In this document: positions 29,261-39,236 of the stretch, piece after piece
Position numbering within the stretch: the stretch's first letter is position 1
Layout of the letters: the number at the start of each line of letters is the position of its first letter
DNA from: an uncultured Actinomycetes bacterium
GTDB lineage: Bacteria; Actinomycetota; Actinomycetes; Nanopelagicales; Nanopelagicaceae
Direction of reading: 5' to 3'
Length of the DNA stretch: 57,361 nt
NCBI GenBank assembly: GCA_903878415.1
Contig: CAIRHO010000015.1
Location: forward strand, 1-57,361
Position numbers and translations under genes: made by a program
The notes under the pieces: generated by a model
What the model was told of the DNA's origin: nothing
Seen by the model: only the letters and a program-made list of their open reading frames with translations
Databases searched by the model: none

Positions 29261-30205
29261 GTGTTGCTAAATCCAGATTTGAAAGTTGTGGCTTTAGGTG
29301 GCGGCCATGGGCTTGCCGCAACGTTGACTTCGCTTCGTCGGATTACTGCGCAATTAACTGCAATTGTTACCGTTGCTGATAATGGTGGATCAAGCGGAAG
29401 GTTGCGCGAAGAATTTAATACTTTGCCACCAGGAGATTTAAGAATGGCGTTGGCAGCGTTATGTGCAGATGATGAGTGGGGTAGAAGTTGGGCCGAGATA
29501 ATGCAGTATCGGTTTACATCCACTGGGGCGATGCATGGGCATGCAGTTGGAAACTTACTTCTGGCTGCTCTTTGGGATAAAGATAGCGATCCGGTACAAG
29601 GTTTAGATCGTGTGGCCTCGCTATTGAAAGTTGTGGGACGGGTATTACCTATGGCGATTGAGCCGCTAGATATTGAAGGAACATTTCAATCATCGGTAGG
29701 TAGAACGATTATTAGAGGGCAGAAAGAAGTGGCTGTCGCCAAAGGTAAATTAGAATCTTTGCGTTTGATCCCAGAGGATGCATCATCAACGCCAGCGGGA
29801 TTGGCAGCTATTGCCGATGCCGATTGGATAACTTTCGGTCCAGGGTCTTGGTTTTCTAGCGTTTTACCACATTTCTTAATTAAGCAACAAATTGATGCGA
29901 TCATAAAATCAAAAGCGAAAAAATTAGTGATATTGAATTTGGATGCAGCTCCATCAATGCGCGGTGATGAGTTTGCCGGAAGTTCACCTGCGGAACATTT
30001 GTCGATATTGCAGAAATTTGCCCCAGAATTTCACTGTGATATTGCACTTGCGGATACATCGGTTTCATTAGATAAAGGGGCCATGGAAGAAGCTGTCAGC
30101 GATATCGGGGGCGAATTAGTTGTGGCGGATATCGCATCTGGTGGCAGTGTGCATCATGATCCTGAAAAATTGGGTCCCGTAATCAGCCACATTTTCTCGC
30201 TATAG
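29261..30205 (+). CDS. yvcK: Gluconeogenesis factor / YvcK-CofD-like protein
   Basis: Member of the YvcK/CofD fold, 314 residues. YvcK binds UDP-sugars and is needed for growth on gluconeogenic carbon sources and for cell-wall precursor balance in Bacillus and mycobacteria (CuvA). Signature segments: VVALGGGHGLAATL (about 9-22), VADNGGSSGRLR (about 36-47), LPPGDLRMALAAL and GHAVGNLLL. GTG at 29261 is followed at once by TTG; either could start the protein. It is 2 bases after rapZ. Confidence 0.94.
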   Translation: MLLNPDLKVVALGGGHGLAATLTSLRRITAQLTAIVTVADNGGSSGRLREEFNTLPPGDLRMALAALCADDEWGRSWAEIMQYRFTSTGAMHGHAVGNLLLAALWDKDSDPVQGLDRVASLLKVVGRVLPMAIEPLDIEGTFQSSVGRTIIRGQKEVAVAKGKLESLRLIPEDASSTPAGLAAIADADWITFGPGSWFSSVLPHFLIKQQIDAIIKSKAKKLVILNLDAAPSMRGDEFAGSSPAEHLSILQKFAPEFHCDIALADTSVSLDKGAMEEAVSDIGGELVVADIASGGSVHHDPEKLGPVISHIFSL

Positions 30206-30241
30206 ATGCTTGGATACGGGCAGGACTAAAGGAGTTATTAC

Positions 30242-31219
30242 ATGGCAATGACAGCATCGGTAAAAGATGAGCTAAGTCGACTCTCGATTACCAAACCTTG
30301 CTGCCGTAAAGCAGAGGTCTCATCAATTTTAAGATTTGCTGGTGGATTACATTTAACTTCTGGAAAAATCATGGTGGAAGTAGAACTTGATACTGCGCAG
30401 AGCGCTCGTAGATTGCGTAAAGATATTGCCGACATATATGGCCACGAAAGTGATTTAGCGGTTATTAGCGCTGGTGGCTTACGTAAAGGAAGCAGATACG
30501 TAGTTCGTGTTATTAAAGATGGTGATGCGTTGGCTCGACAGACCGGTTTAGTAGATAGCAACGGCCGTCCAGTAAGAGGTTTGCCACCACAGGTTGTATC
30601 GGCTGCGTTATGCGATGCTGAAGCTGCTTGGCGCGGTGCGTTCTTGGCGCATGGTTCATTGACCGAACCTGGTCGTTCCTCAGCGCTTGAGATTACTTGC
30701 CCTGGTCCAGAAGCGGCGCTTGCGCTAGTTGGTTCTGCACGTCGACTTGGTATTGTTGCTAAAGCACGTGAGGTACGCGGGGTAGATCGCGTTGTAATTA
30801 GAGATGGCGATGCAATTGGAGTATTACTAACTCGACTAGGCGCACATGAAAGCGTGTTGGCTTGGGAAGAGCGGAGAATGCGTCGCGAAGTTCGTGCGAC
30901 CGCTAATCGATTGGCTAATTTTGATGATGCAAATTTACGTAGATCGGCAAGAGCGGCCGTAGCTGCTTCAGCACGGGTACAACGCGCAATGGAAATTTTG
31001 AGCGCCGACATTCCGGATCATTTGCGTGAAGCTGGCGAGCTTCGAATTCAACATGGCCAAGCGAGCTTGGAAGAACTTGGATCACTTGCATCGCCACCGA
31101 TGACTAAAGATGCAATTGCAGGTCGAATTCGAAGACTCTTAGCGATGGCTGATAAACGAGCCCAAGATTTGGGTATACCGGACACCGAAGCAGGGTTATC
31201 GCCTGATCTATTGGGATAA
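30242..31219 (+). CDS. whiA: Sporulation/cell division regulator WhiA
   Basis: DNA-binding protein with an N-terminal LAGLIDADG-like fold and a C-terminal helix-turn-helix, needed for sporulation septation in Streptomyces and conserved in non-sporulating relatives. The 325 residues start [12 protein letters not shown] after two residues, include the segment [18 protein letters not shown] and end with [20 protein letters not shown], the HTH region. AGGAG is 8 bases before the ATG. The gene keeps its usual place between yvcK and gap. Confidence 0.96.
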   Translation: MAMTASVKDELSRLSITKPCCRKAEVSSILRFAGGLHLTSGKIMVEVELDTAQSARRLRKDIADIYGHESDLAVISAGGLRKGSRYVVRVIKDGDALARQTGLVDSNGRPVRGLPPQVVSAALCDAEAAWRGAFLAHGSLTEPGRSSALEITCPGPEAALALVGSARRLGIVAKAREVRGVDRVVIRDGDAIGVLLTRLGAHESVLAWEERRMRREVRATANRLANFDDANLRRSARAAVAASARVQRAMEILSADIPDHLREAGELRIQHGQASLEELGSLASPPMTKDAIAGRIRRLLAMADKRAQDLGIPDTEAGLSPDLLG

Positions 31220-31241
31220 CTCGAAGTTCTTCGACTGTTAA

Positions 31242-32332
<1,091 letters not shown>

Positions 32333-32333
<1 letters not shown>

Positions 32334-33523
32334 TGTCTATCCCGAACCTCGCCTCTCTTGATGTAAAAGGGAAGCGAGTATTTCTGCGCTGTGATTTGAA
32401 TGTTCCGCTAAAAGATGGCGTAATTACAGATGATGGCAGAATTCGAGCTTCGCTTCCAACGATTAGTGCACTACTTAATAGTGGCGCTTCGCTAGTAATT
32501 TGCGCTCATCTTGGACGCCCAAAAGGAGAACGAAAACCGGAATTATCGTTAGCACCAATTGCAATAAAGCTTTCCGAACTTTTAAATGAAGAAGTTGTAT
32601 TTGCAACAGATGTAATTGGTGAATCTGCCACAAGAGCTGTTGCTGCGTTAAAAACTGGTGGCGTAGTTTTACTTGAGAACGTTCGTTTTGAAGCGGCTGA
32701 AACCAGTAAAGACGAGAGCGAACGTTCTGCGCTAGCTAGGAAACTAGCTAGTTATGCAGATTTATATGTGGGTGATGGTTTTGGTGCCGTACATAGAAAG
32801 CACGCATCAGTTTTTGAAACTGCAAAGTTATTACCGCACGCCGCCGGGTTTTTAATCTCCGCTGAAGTAGATGTACTGCAAAAACTTACCCATCAACCAG
32901 ATCGCCCTTACTGTGTAGTTCTTGGTGGCGCAAAAGTTTCGGACAAAATCGGCGTTATCGCGAATTTATTAGAGAAAGTCAATGTTTTGGCAATCGGTGG
33001 TGGAATGCTATTTACTTTTCTAGCGGCGCAAGGGAAAGAGATCGGAAAGTCACTGGTAGAAATTGAATCTATTCCAACTGTGAAAGATTTATTAATTCGC
33101 GCGGACGCGCTAGGTGTAGAAATTTTATTGCCCACAGATATTGTGGTTGCCCCAGCTTTTGCAAACGAATTACCGACAGTTGTTTCCGCGGATGCAATCC
33201 CAGCGGATCAAATAGGGTTGGATATTGGTCCAGTTTCAGCAATGAAATTTGCAGAAGCAATTAAGAAGTGTCATACCGTTTTTTGGAATGGCCCGATGGG
33301 TGTTTTTGAATTTTCAAACTTCTCTGCTGGAACCAAAGCTATTGCAGCGGCGCTTACCGAGGTTCAAGGTTTAGCTGTTGTAGGTGGGGGAGATTCTGCT
33401 GCTGCAGTGCGCGCCCTTGGGTTTACTGATTCACAATTCGGTTATATTTCGACCGGTGGCGGCGCTGCTCTCGAATATCTTGAGGGTAAAGAGTTGCCAG
33501 GTTTAATAGCATTGCAATCTTAA
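32333..33523 (+). CDS. pgk: Phosphoglycerate kinase
   Basis: Makes ATP and 3-phosphoglycerate from 1,3-bisphosphoglycerate. The 396 residues contain RVFLRCDLNVPL (about 15-26, family signature), the substrate-binding CAHLGRPKG, the hinge GGAKVSDKI and the nucleotide-binding GGGDSAAA near the C-terminus. ATG overlaps the gap stop by one base, so gap and pgk are coupled. Normal length. Confidence 0.97.
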
Positions 33524-33554
33524 ATTATTAACATAGAACTAAGAGGAGTGAATA

Positions 33555-34328
33555 GTGCGTAAGCCGTTAATTGCTGGTAACTGGAAGATGAATCTCAATC
33601 ACTTAGAGGCAATTGCGGTGACCCAAAAATTAGCTTACTCAATCGATGATAAAGATTATGATGCAGCAGATATTACGATAATTCCACCGTTTACAGATAT
33701 TCGATCGATCCAAACCTTGGTTGATGGCGACCGCTTAAAATTAACTTATGGAGCGCAAGACCTCTCGCCAGATTCATCTGGCGCATTTACTGGGGATATC
33801 TCGGGGTCCATGCTCAAAAAATTGGGTTGTACCTATGTTTTGGTGGGCCACTCCGAACGTCGCGCAGTTCACAAAGAAGGTGATGAACTTCTTAATAAGA
33901 AAGTGAAAGCAGCGTTAGCTAATGAATTAACGCCAATTTTCTGCATAGGCGAAGAGCTGCCAATTCGCGAAGAAGGCACGCATGTACAACATGTGCTTAA
34001 CCAGATCAGAACCGGCTTACGCGGTTTCCATAAACCTGATTTGAAGAAGATAGTTTTTGCATATGAGCCAATCTGGGCGATCGGCACTGGAAAAACCGCA
34101 ACTCCAGAAGATGCACAAGAAGTTTGTAGCGCAATTAGAGAAGACCTTAAGAAATTCGGTAGCGATGAAATTTCCGAGAACGCTAAGATTCTTTACGGCG
34201 GTTCGGTGAAATCTGCAAATATCGTCGATATTATGAAACAACCAGACGTGGATGGCGTATTAGTAGGCGGCGCAAGCCTCGATCCAGAAGAATTCGCCCG
34301 CATTTCGAAGTTTCATCGAGTGCTATAG
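33555..34328 (+). CDS. tpiA: Triose-phosphate isomerase
   Basis: Interconverts dihydroxyacetone phosphate and glyceraldehyde 3-phosphate. 257 residues: substrate lysine in GNWKMN (about 8-13), catalytic histidine in VGHSERR (about 99-105), catalytic glutamate in [12 protein letters not shown] (about 172-183) and phosphate loop YGGSVKSAN. Start is GTG at 33555 with AGGAG 7 bases upstream. Completes the gap-pgk-tpiA block. Confidence 0.97.
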   Translation: MRKPLIAGNWKMNLNHLEAIAVTQKLAYSIDDKDYDAADITIIPPFTDIRSIQTLVDGDRLKLTYGAQDLSPDSSGAFTGDISGSMLKKLGCTYVLVGHSERRAVHKEGDELLNKKVKAALANELTPIFCIGEELPIREEGTHVQHVLNQIRTGLRGFHKPDLKKIVFAYEPIWAIGTGKTATPEDAQEVCSAIREDLKKFGSDEISENAKILYGGSVKSANIVDIMKQPDVDGVLVGGASLDPEEFARISKFHRVL

Positions 34329-34406
34329 CGCGGTATCCTTACGCCTTGGAAATGTCCGTTACAGCGATGAAAGTTCTGCAATCTTAAACTTGTTAGGGGA
34401 AATCCA

Positions 34407-34637
34407 GTGAAGTTAGCGCTCTCGCTCCTTTTGATAATTACAAGCGTTTTGATGATTCTGCTTGTTCTTTTACATAAAGGTAAAGGTTCGGGTCTCTCGG
34501 ATTTATTTGGTGGCGGAGTTTCTTCCGCTTATGGTGGTTCTTCCGTTGTCGAGCGAAACCTTGATCGAATCACGATCGTTGTTGGCGGACTTTGGTTTGC
34601 AAGCGTTGTTGCACTTAGTTTGTTATTAAAGAATTAA
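34407..34637 (+). CDS. secG: Protein translocase subunit SecG
   Basis: Small accessory subunit of the SecYEG channel, 76 residues with two membrane segments (about 3-20 and 53-73) joined by a glycine/serine-rich loop with the motif KGKGSGLSDLFGG. GTG start at 34407, AGGGG 7 bases before it. Position behind tpiA is standard in actinobacteria. Confidence 0.94.
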   Translation: MKLALSLLLIITSVLMILLVLLHKGKGSGLSDLFGGGVSSAYGGSSVVERNLDRITIVVGGLWFASVVALSLLLKN

Positions 34638-34663
34638 TTTCTTAACTGTAAGAAAGGGAAATC

Positions 34664-35011
34664 ATGGCCGGTGGTAGCGCAATACGTGGATCTAGAGTTG
34701 GTGCGGGTCCAATGGGAGAAGCCGAACGCGGCGAGGCAATTGCACGTTTTCGAGTTTCATATTGGTGTTTAAATGGTCATGAAACCAAACCCTCCTTTGC
34801 TGAAGATGGCACAGTTGTAATTCCAGAAGAATGGGATTGTCCTCGTTGCGGATTTCCAGCAGGACGGGATAAGAGCAAGCCGCCGAGTCCAGTAGTAAAT
34901 ACGCCTTATAAAACTCATCTCGCATATGTAAAAGAACGTAGAACTGAAGCTGAAGCGCAGAAAATTCTGGAAGATGCGCTCCGCAATCTACGTGGTGATG
35001 ACGAGGAATAA
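34664..35011 (+). CDS. rbpA: RNA polymerase-binding protein RbpA
   Basis: Actinobacteria-specific transcription factor that binds the primary sigma factor and stabilises open promoter complexes. The 115 residues match the family along their length: N-terminal AIRGSRVGAGPMGEAERGE, core zinc site C35/H39/C59/C62 (YWCLNGHET, WDCPRCGFPAG), basic linker and sigma-interaction helix (PYKTHLAYVKERR). AAAGGG lies 5 bases before the ATG. A strong marker for the phylum; relevant to how the TANNNT promoters here would be opened. Confidence 0.96.
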   Translation: MAGGSAIRGSRVGAGPMGEAERGEAIARFRVSYWCLNGHETKPSFAEDGTVVIPEEWDCPRCGFPAGRDKSKPPSPVVNTPYKTHLAYVKERRTEAEAQKILEDALRNLRGDDEE

Positions 35012-35018
35012 AGTAGGG

Positions 35019-35024
35019 TAGACT
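35019..35024 (+). promoter_or_regulatory. Candidate -10 box TAGACT for the DEAD-box helicase
   Basis: The same hexamer as before the MFS gene and pheS, here 116 bases before the ATG. RNA would start near 35031 and carry a leader of about 110 bases. Confidence 0.4.
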
Positions 35025-35030
35025 TCACCT

Positions 35031-35140
35031 GCATCGCATTCGCGGTGTAGTTTTATTCATACGAGCGTCACATACGCTCTCTTGCGAGTCTTAGCTACCA
35101 ATCTTTACGAGACGCGCTTGTTGTCTCGATTGGTGTTTAC
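35031..35140 (+). promoter_or_regulatory. Structured 5' leader of the DEAD-box helicase
   Basis: Two clear hairpins. Hairpin 1: GAGCGT 35063-35068 with ACGCTC 35074-35079. Hairpin 2: ACCAAT 35097-35102 with ATTGGT 35129-35134, and CGAGAC 35108-35113 with GTCTCG 35123-35128, a 12-pair stem with one five-base bulge and a nine-base loop. The only ribosome-site-like bases (GGTG, 35132-35135) lie in and at the foot of hairpin 2, five bases before the ATG, so folding would hide them. Confidence 0.55.
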
Positions 35141-36574
35141 ATGTCATTTCAAAATTTGGGCGTTAGCGCTGCGCTCGTACGTACTCTTACTCAAAACGGT
35201 ATAACGGCACCGTTTCCAATTCAATCCGCATCGTTACCCGATGCAATCTCTGGGCGCGATATTTTAGGTCGCGGACAGACCGGATCTGGAAAAACGCTTG
35301 CTTTCGGTCTTGCGCTTCTAACCCGCCTAGCTGACCGTAAAGCTCTAGCAAATAAACCTTTAGCTTTAATTCTGTCGCCAACGCGCGAACTAGCAATGCA
35401 AATTACCGATGTAATCGGAGATTTAGCACCAGTTGTCGGATTAAATGCACAAGTTGTTGCCGGTGGCCTTTCATATCATAAACAGCAACAAGCGCTTCGT
35501 CGCGGGGTAGCAATAGTCGTCGCAACTCCTGGTCGATTAATGGATTTAATGGAACGGAAAGATGTAATTCTTTCCGATGTTGAAATCACAGTTCTAGATG
35601 AAGCCGACCAGATGGCTGATATGGGCTTCTTGCCTTCAGTGCGAGAAATACTCAATAAGACTAAAGCTGATGGACAACGAATGTTGTTCAGTGCGACTCT
35701 AGATCGTGACGTTGATTCGTTAGTTAAAAAATACCTTAAAGATCCCGCAACTCACTCGGTACAGAATGAAACAGCATCTGTGACCAAAATGAGTCACCAC
35801 GTATTGGTACATGAAGCAAATCACAAAGATGAAATAACTTCACAGATTGCGGCTCGAGATGGCCGAACAATTTTCTTTGTTCGAACCAAACGCGGTGCTG
35901 ATAAGTTAACCGAAAAATTATTACGTGCAGGCGTAAAAGTTGGGGCACTTCATGGTGGAAAAACACAAGCGGTGCGAACTCGAACGCTTGAGCATTTCAA
36001 AAATGGAAAAACTTTGGCTTTGGTAGCAACTGATGTTGCCGCTCGAGGTATCCACGTTGATGATGTCAGCTTGGTAGTACATGTTGATGCACCTGCTGAT
36101 CACAAAGATTATTTACACCGTGCCGGTCGTACAGCTCGCGCTGGCGAAAAAGGAACAGTTGTTTCATTGGTAACTATGTCGCAACGCGGCGAATTGAAAC
36201 GCATAACGGAGAAGGCGGGCATCCGTCCAACCACAACTTCAGTTCTTCCAGGTGACAGTGAACTAATCAAGATCACTGGATCACGTCAACCAAGCGGTGT
36301 ACCGATCGTAACAACAGTTACAAAAAGTGATTCGGTACAACCAAATTTTCCAAGGCGAAATCGTCCGTCAAAAGCGCGTCGAACTTCAAACGCACGGAGC
36401 GAATCCCGCGGTGAAAATACTCGCAGCGAATCTCCTAGAAGTTCATCTTCTAGAAGTACAACACCACGAAGTGAAGGCGGCCGTAGTAACTCTGGCCCAA
36501 GAAAATATGGAACTGATCGCGGCGCTGCTGGAAAGCCAAAGAGTCGAACCGGCGAGCGTAGACGAGCTCGTTAA
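35141..36574 (+). CDS. DEAD-box ATP-dependent RNA helicase
   Basis: RNA helicase of 477 residues, RhlE/CsdA-like. Q motif (NLGVSAALVRTL ... PFPIQ), Walker A GQTGSGKT (about 45-52), PTRELA, DEAD at about 154-157, SAT, and the C-terminal RecA domain with TDVAARGIHV and HRAGRTARAG. The last 70 residues or so are a low-complexity tail dominated by R and S (repeated SRS, SES, RSE) and then basic residues, probably an RNA-binding tail. Such helicases help ribosome assembly and cold growth. The ATG at 35141 is behind the structured leader. Its stop overlaps the pgi stop on the other strand (TTAA at 36571-36574 serves both). Confidence 0.93.
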   Translation: MSFQNLGVSAALVRTLTQNGITAPFPIQSASLPDAISGRDILGRGQTGSGKTLAFGLALLTRLADRKALANKPLALILSPTRELAMQITDVIGDLAPVVGLNAQVVAGGLSYHKQQQALRRGVAIVVATPGRLMDLMERKDVILSDVEITVLDEADQMADMGFLPSVREILNKTKADGQRMLFSATLDRDVDSLVKKYLKDPATHSVQNETASVTKMSHHVLVHEANHKDEITSQIAARDGRTIFFVRTKRGADKLTEKLLRAGVKVGALHGGKTQAVRTRTLEHFKNGKTLALVATDVAARGIHVDDVSLVVHVDAPADHKDYLHRAGRTARAGEKGTVVSLVTMSQRGELKRITEKAGIRPTTTSVLPGDSELIKITGSRQPSGVPIVTTVTKSDSVQPNFPRRNRPSKARRTSNARSESRGENTRSESPRSSSSRSTTPRSEGGRSNSGPRKYGTDRGAAGKPKSRTGERRRAR

Positions 36575-38127
36575 AGCGAATTAACAATCGCAAGTAATTG
36601 GGAAATCCCGTTCTTTCGTTCACGCAAGTGAATTCGAAGGAGCGGGAATTTTCGTTTCTGTAACGCTTCACCATCACCGAGCGCTTGCGCCATTATCAAA
36701 GTTTGAAATCCAAAACTTTGATCAGGAATTTCTATATCGCTCCTGCTCTCACCCGTGATTTGTATAAATGATCCAACTTGCGGTCCGCCTTTGTGAAATT
36801 GTCCAGTGGAGTGGAGAAATCTAGGTCCCCATCCAAAAGTAGTTGGAGTATTCGATTTTTTTGCAAGTAGTTCTCGAATCGCAGATACTTCATAATCTGC
36901 GATTCTATTTAAATAAGCCATAATTGCGATGTAGCCGCGTTCTGAAATTGCATCAATTAAATATTGCGAAATAGTCGAAAAAGTTTTTTCAGAATAAATG
37001 TCAATATTGTCATCGGATAAAGTAGGAGCTGATGATTGTGGTCCAGCATCTGCCCATCGAGTTAAGAGCGTGCTAGTTTGGCTTTTGGCTTCAGTCACAT
37101 TTGGCTGGTTGAATGCATCAACTTTTAGCGCTACACAGAGAAGCGCCGTGACCCATTCCCAGAATATGAAGTGTGCTCCGATGGAACCAACTACCGAAAG
37201 TTCACCGGTTCCATCAAAAGTAATCAACGGATGTTTGCCACCGATGGCAGAATTTGGATTAGTAATTACTATCGGCAGAATGCCTTTTTGATCTTTACCA
37301 GTTGACTCCGCGACTAGTTGTTCAATCCAATCACTTAAGCCAGGGACTGCACTGCCTTGATCTGAAAATGCAGTGAATGCAAAATCTGGTTGAGTTAGCA
37401 AGTAAGCAATTTTAATTGCAGGTGAATCAGAGTTGAGAAATTCCGCTTGAGCTTCTAGCGCATCATCAATTAGTACAGATACATCTACGCCGATTAATGC
37501 GGCGGGGACTAAACCGAAAGCGGAAAGTGCGCTAAATCGACCGCCTACATTTGGATCTGCATTTATAACCCGGAAGCCTGCTGCGCGAGCGGAGAGATCA
37601 AGTGGTGAACCAGGATCGGTAACTATTACTAGATGGTCCAACGGATCTAATTTTGCTCCTTCAAATCTTGATTTAAAGAGAGCGAACAGTGAAGCCGTTT
37701 CAATGGTGGATCCGGATTTAGAACCAACAACAACTATCGTTTCCTTCAGCTCAGTTTTAAGCACATTTGCAATTTGTTCCGGATCTGTTGTGTCAACGAC
37801 AATTAATTCTTTTTGAAAAGTTTTAGCAATTACTTCTGGAGCAAGTGAAGATCCACCCATGCCGCAAATCAGTACCTTGGTTAGTTTCTTCTCCCGAGCC
37901 CAAGCGGTTAACGCATCAAGTTGTGGCAATAGATCTCGCGATGAAATCGGCAAATTTAACCAATTCAGCCGAACTCTAGCTTCAGTTGCCGCAGCTTGGC
38001 CCCAAAGATTTACATCTTTTTTTGCTAGTTTTGCAGAAGCCGAAAGAAGTTGAGCGAAGAGTGGAGAAGCTTTATCAATTTGCGATAACAGTGCGCCAGA
38101 AACGGTGATACCAATGGCTCTACTCAA
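36571..38127 (-). CDS. pgi: Glucose-6-phosphate isomerase
   Basis: Interconverts glucose 6-phosphate and fructose 6-phosphate. The 518-residue protein has the two SIS-type sugar isomerase folds: GMGGSSLAPEV (about 89-99) and VGSKSGSTIETASLF (about 132-146), with C-terminal PTTFGWGPRFLHSTGQFHKGG, the region of the catalytic residues. It is a little shorter than E. coli Pgi (about 550). Start is TTG on the minus strand overlapping the tal stop by 4 bases (TTGA), so it depends on tal translation. Last gene of ctaA-tkt-tal-pgi. Confidence 0.92.
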   Translation of the reverse strand: MSRAIGITVSGALLSQIDKASPLFAQLLSASAKLAKKDVNLWGQAAATEARVRLNWLNLPISSRDLLPQLDALTAWAREKKLTKVLICGMGGSSLAPEVIAKTFQKELIVVDTTDPEQIANVLKTELKETIVVVGSKSGSTIETASLFALFKSRFEGAKLDPLDHLVIVTDPGSPLDLSARAAGFRVINADPNVGGRFSALSAFGLVPAALIGVDVSVLIDDALEAQAEFLNSDSPAIKIAYLLTQPDFAFTAFSDQGSAVPGLSDWIEQLVAESTGKDQKGILPIVITNPNSAIGGKHPLITFDGTGELSVVGSIGAHFIFWEWVTALLCVALKVDAFNQPNVTEAKSQTSTLLTRWADAGPQSSAPTLSDDNIDIYSEKTFSTISQYLIDAISERGYIAIMAYLNRIADYEVSAIRELLAKKSNTPTTFGWGPRFLHSTGQFHKGGPQVGSFIQITGESRSDIEIPDQSFGFQTLIMAQALGDGEALQKRKFPLLRIHLRERKNGISQLLAIVNSL

Positions 38128-39236
38128 TTGGAAGCAACTTTCTTAACAGTTTCAATAAGTTCAATCCAAGGAGCAACGAATTTATCTATACCCTCTCGCT
38201 CTAATTTAATTGCAACTTCTACCATAGAAATTCCGACTGCTTTCAAAGCAGCCAAATCAGCTACCGCGTTTTTAATATTAGGAGTTAAGGCATCTCCTCG
38301 TGAAACGCCATGATCTTTCACTGCATCGAGAGTTCCTTGCGGCATGGTGTTTACAGTATCTGGCCCAATAAGTTCAATGACATATCGAGTGTCATCGTAA
38401 GCCTTATCTTTGACTCCAGTGGAAGCCCAAAGTGGTCGTTGGATATGTGCACCGTTCTTCGATAGAAGTTGCCATCTGGCACTTGCTCTTACCGTTATAA
38501 ATTCTTGGTAGGCCAACCTTGCATTGGCAATCGCTGCCTTACCTAAAAGCGAAGCAGCGTTAGGTTCTGATAGTGCTTTTAAATGAGAATCTACTTCAGA
38601 ATCAACACGACTTATAAAGAATGAAGCAACTGAATGGATTTCGTTCACTGGCTTACCATTAGCTAACCGTTCTTCTAGACCATCCATAAATGCGTTTAGC
38701 ACTTCCTGATAGCGTTCCACCGAAAAGATAATGGTTACATTGACGCTAATTCCATCAGCAATTAGCGCAGTAATAGCTGGCAACCCTTCGACTGTTGCTG
38801 GAACTTTAATTAATAGATTTGGGCGATTCACGAGTTTCCAAAGTTCTTTACCTTGTGAAATAGTATTTTTGGTATCGCGGGCCAACCTTGGATCAACCTC
38901 AATGCTGACTCGGCCATCTATCCCATTACTTTTATTATGAATTTCGGTGAACAAATCACATGCATCACGAACATCATCCGTGGTGAGTTTGGTAATGATT
39001 GTTTCTGAATCAGCACCACTTTTTGCTAGAGCCTTTATTTCTCCAGCGTAAAGGTCTGATTTACTTATTGCTTGCGAAAATATAATTGGATTTGTAGTTA
39101 CGCCAGTAACAAATTCATTTTTTATCAAAAAGCTAAGTGAATTAGGGGTGGCAGATTCAACTAGTCGTTCTCTCGATAGATCATCTAGCCAAATAGAAGT
39201 TCCGCTAGAAACTACGGCAGCTAAATGCGACGACAT
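38124..39236 (-). CDS. tal: Transaldolase
   Basis: Moves a dihydroxyacetone unit between sugar phosphates in the non-oxidative pentose phosphate pathway. 370 residues, the length of the bacterial TalB-like long type common in actinobacteria. Conserved parts: ATPNSLSFLI and TGVTTNPIIFSQA (about 27-55), Schiff-base lysine in NLLIKVPATVEGLPA, and SFFISRVDSEVD. The ATG follows the tkt stop with no gap, and the stop overlaps the pgi start. Confidence 0.95.
   Translation of the reverse strand: MSSHLAAVVSSGTSIWLDDLSRERLVESATPNSLSFLIKNEFVTGVTTNPIIFSQAISKSDLYAGEIKALAKSGADSETIITKLTTDDVRDACDLFTEIHNKSNGIDGRVSIEVDPRLARDTKNTISQGKELWKLVNRPNLLIKVPATVEGLPAITALIADGISVNVTIIFSVERYQEVLNAFMDGLEERLANGKPVNEIHSVASFFISRVDSEVDSHLKALSEPNAASLLGKAAIANARLAYQEFITVRASARWQLLSKNGAHIQRPLWASTGVKDKAYDDTRYVIELIGPDTVNTMPQGTLDAVKDHGVSRGDALTPNIKNAVADLAALKAVGISMVEVAIKLEREGIDKFVAPWIELIETVKKVASN

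Noticed and set aside
30238-31011. 257-codon open frame antisense to whiA
   Set aside because: Shadow of whiA; R/S/A-rich composition comes from the reversed codons.
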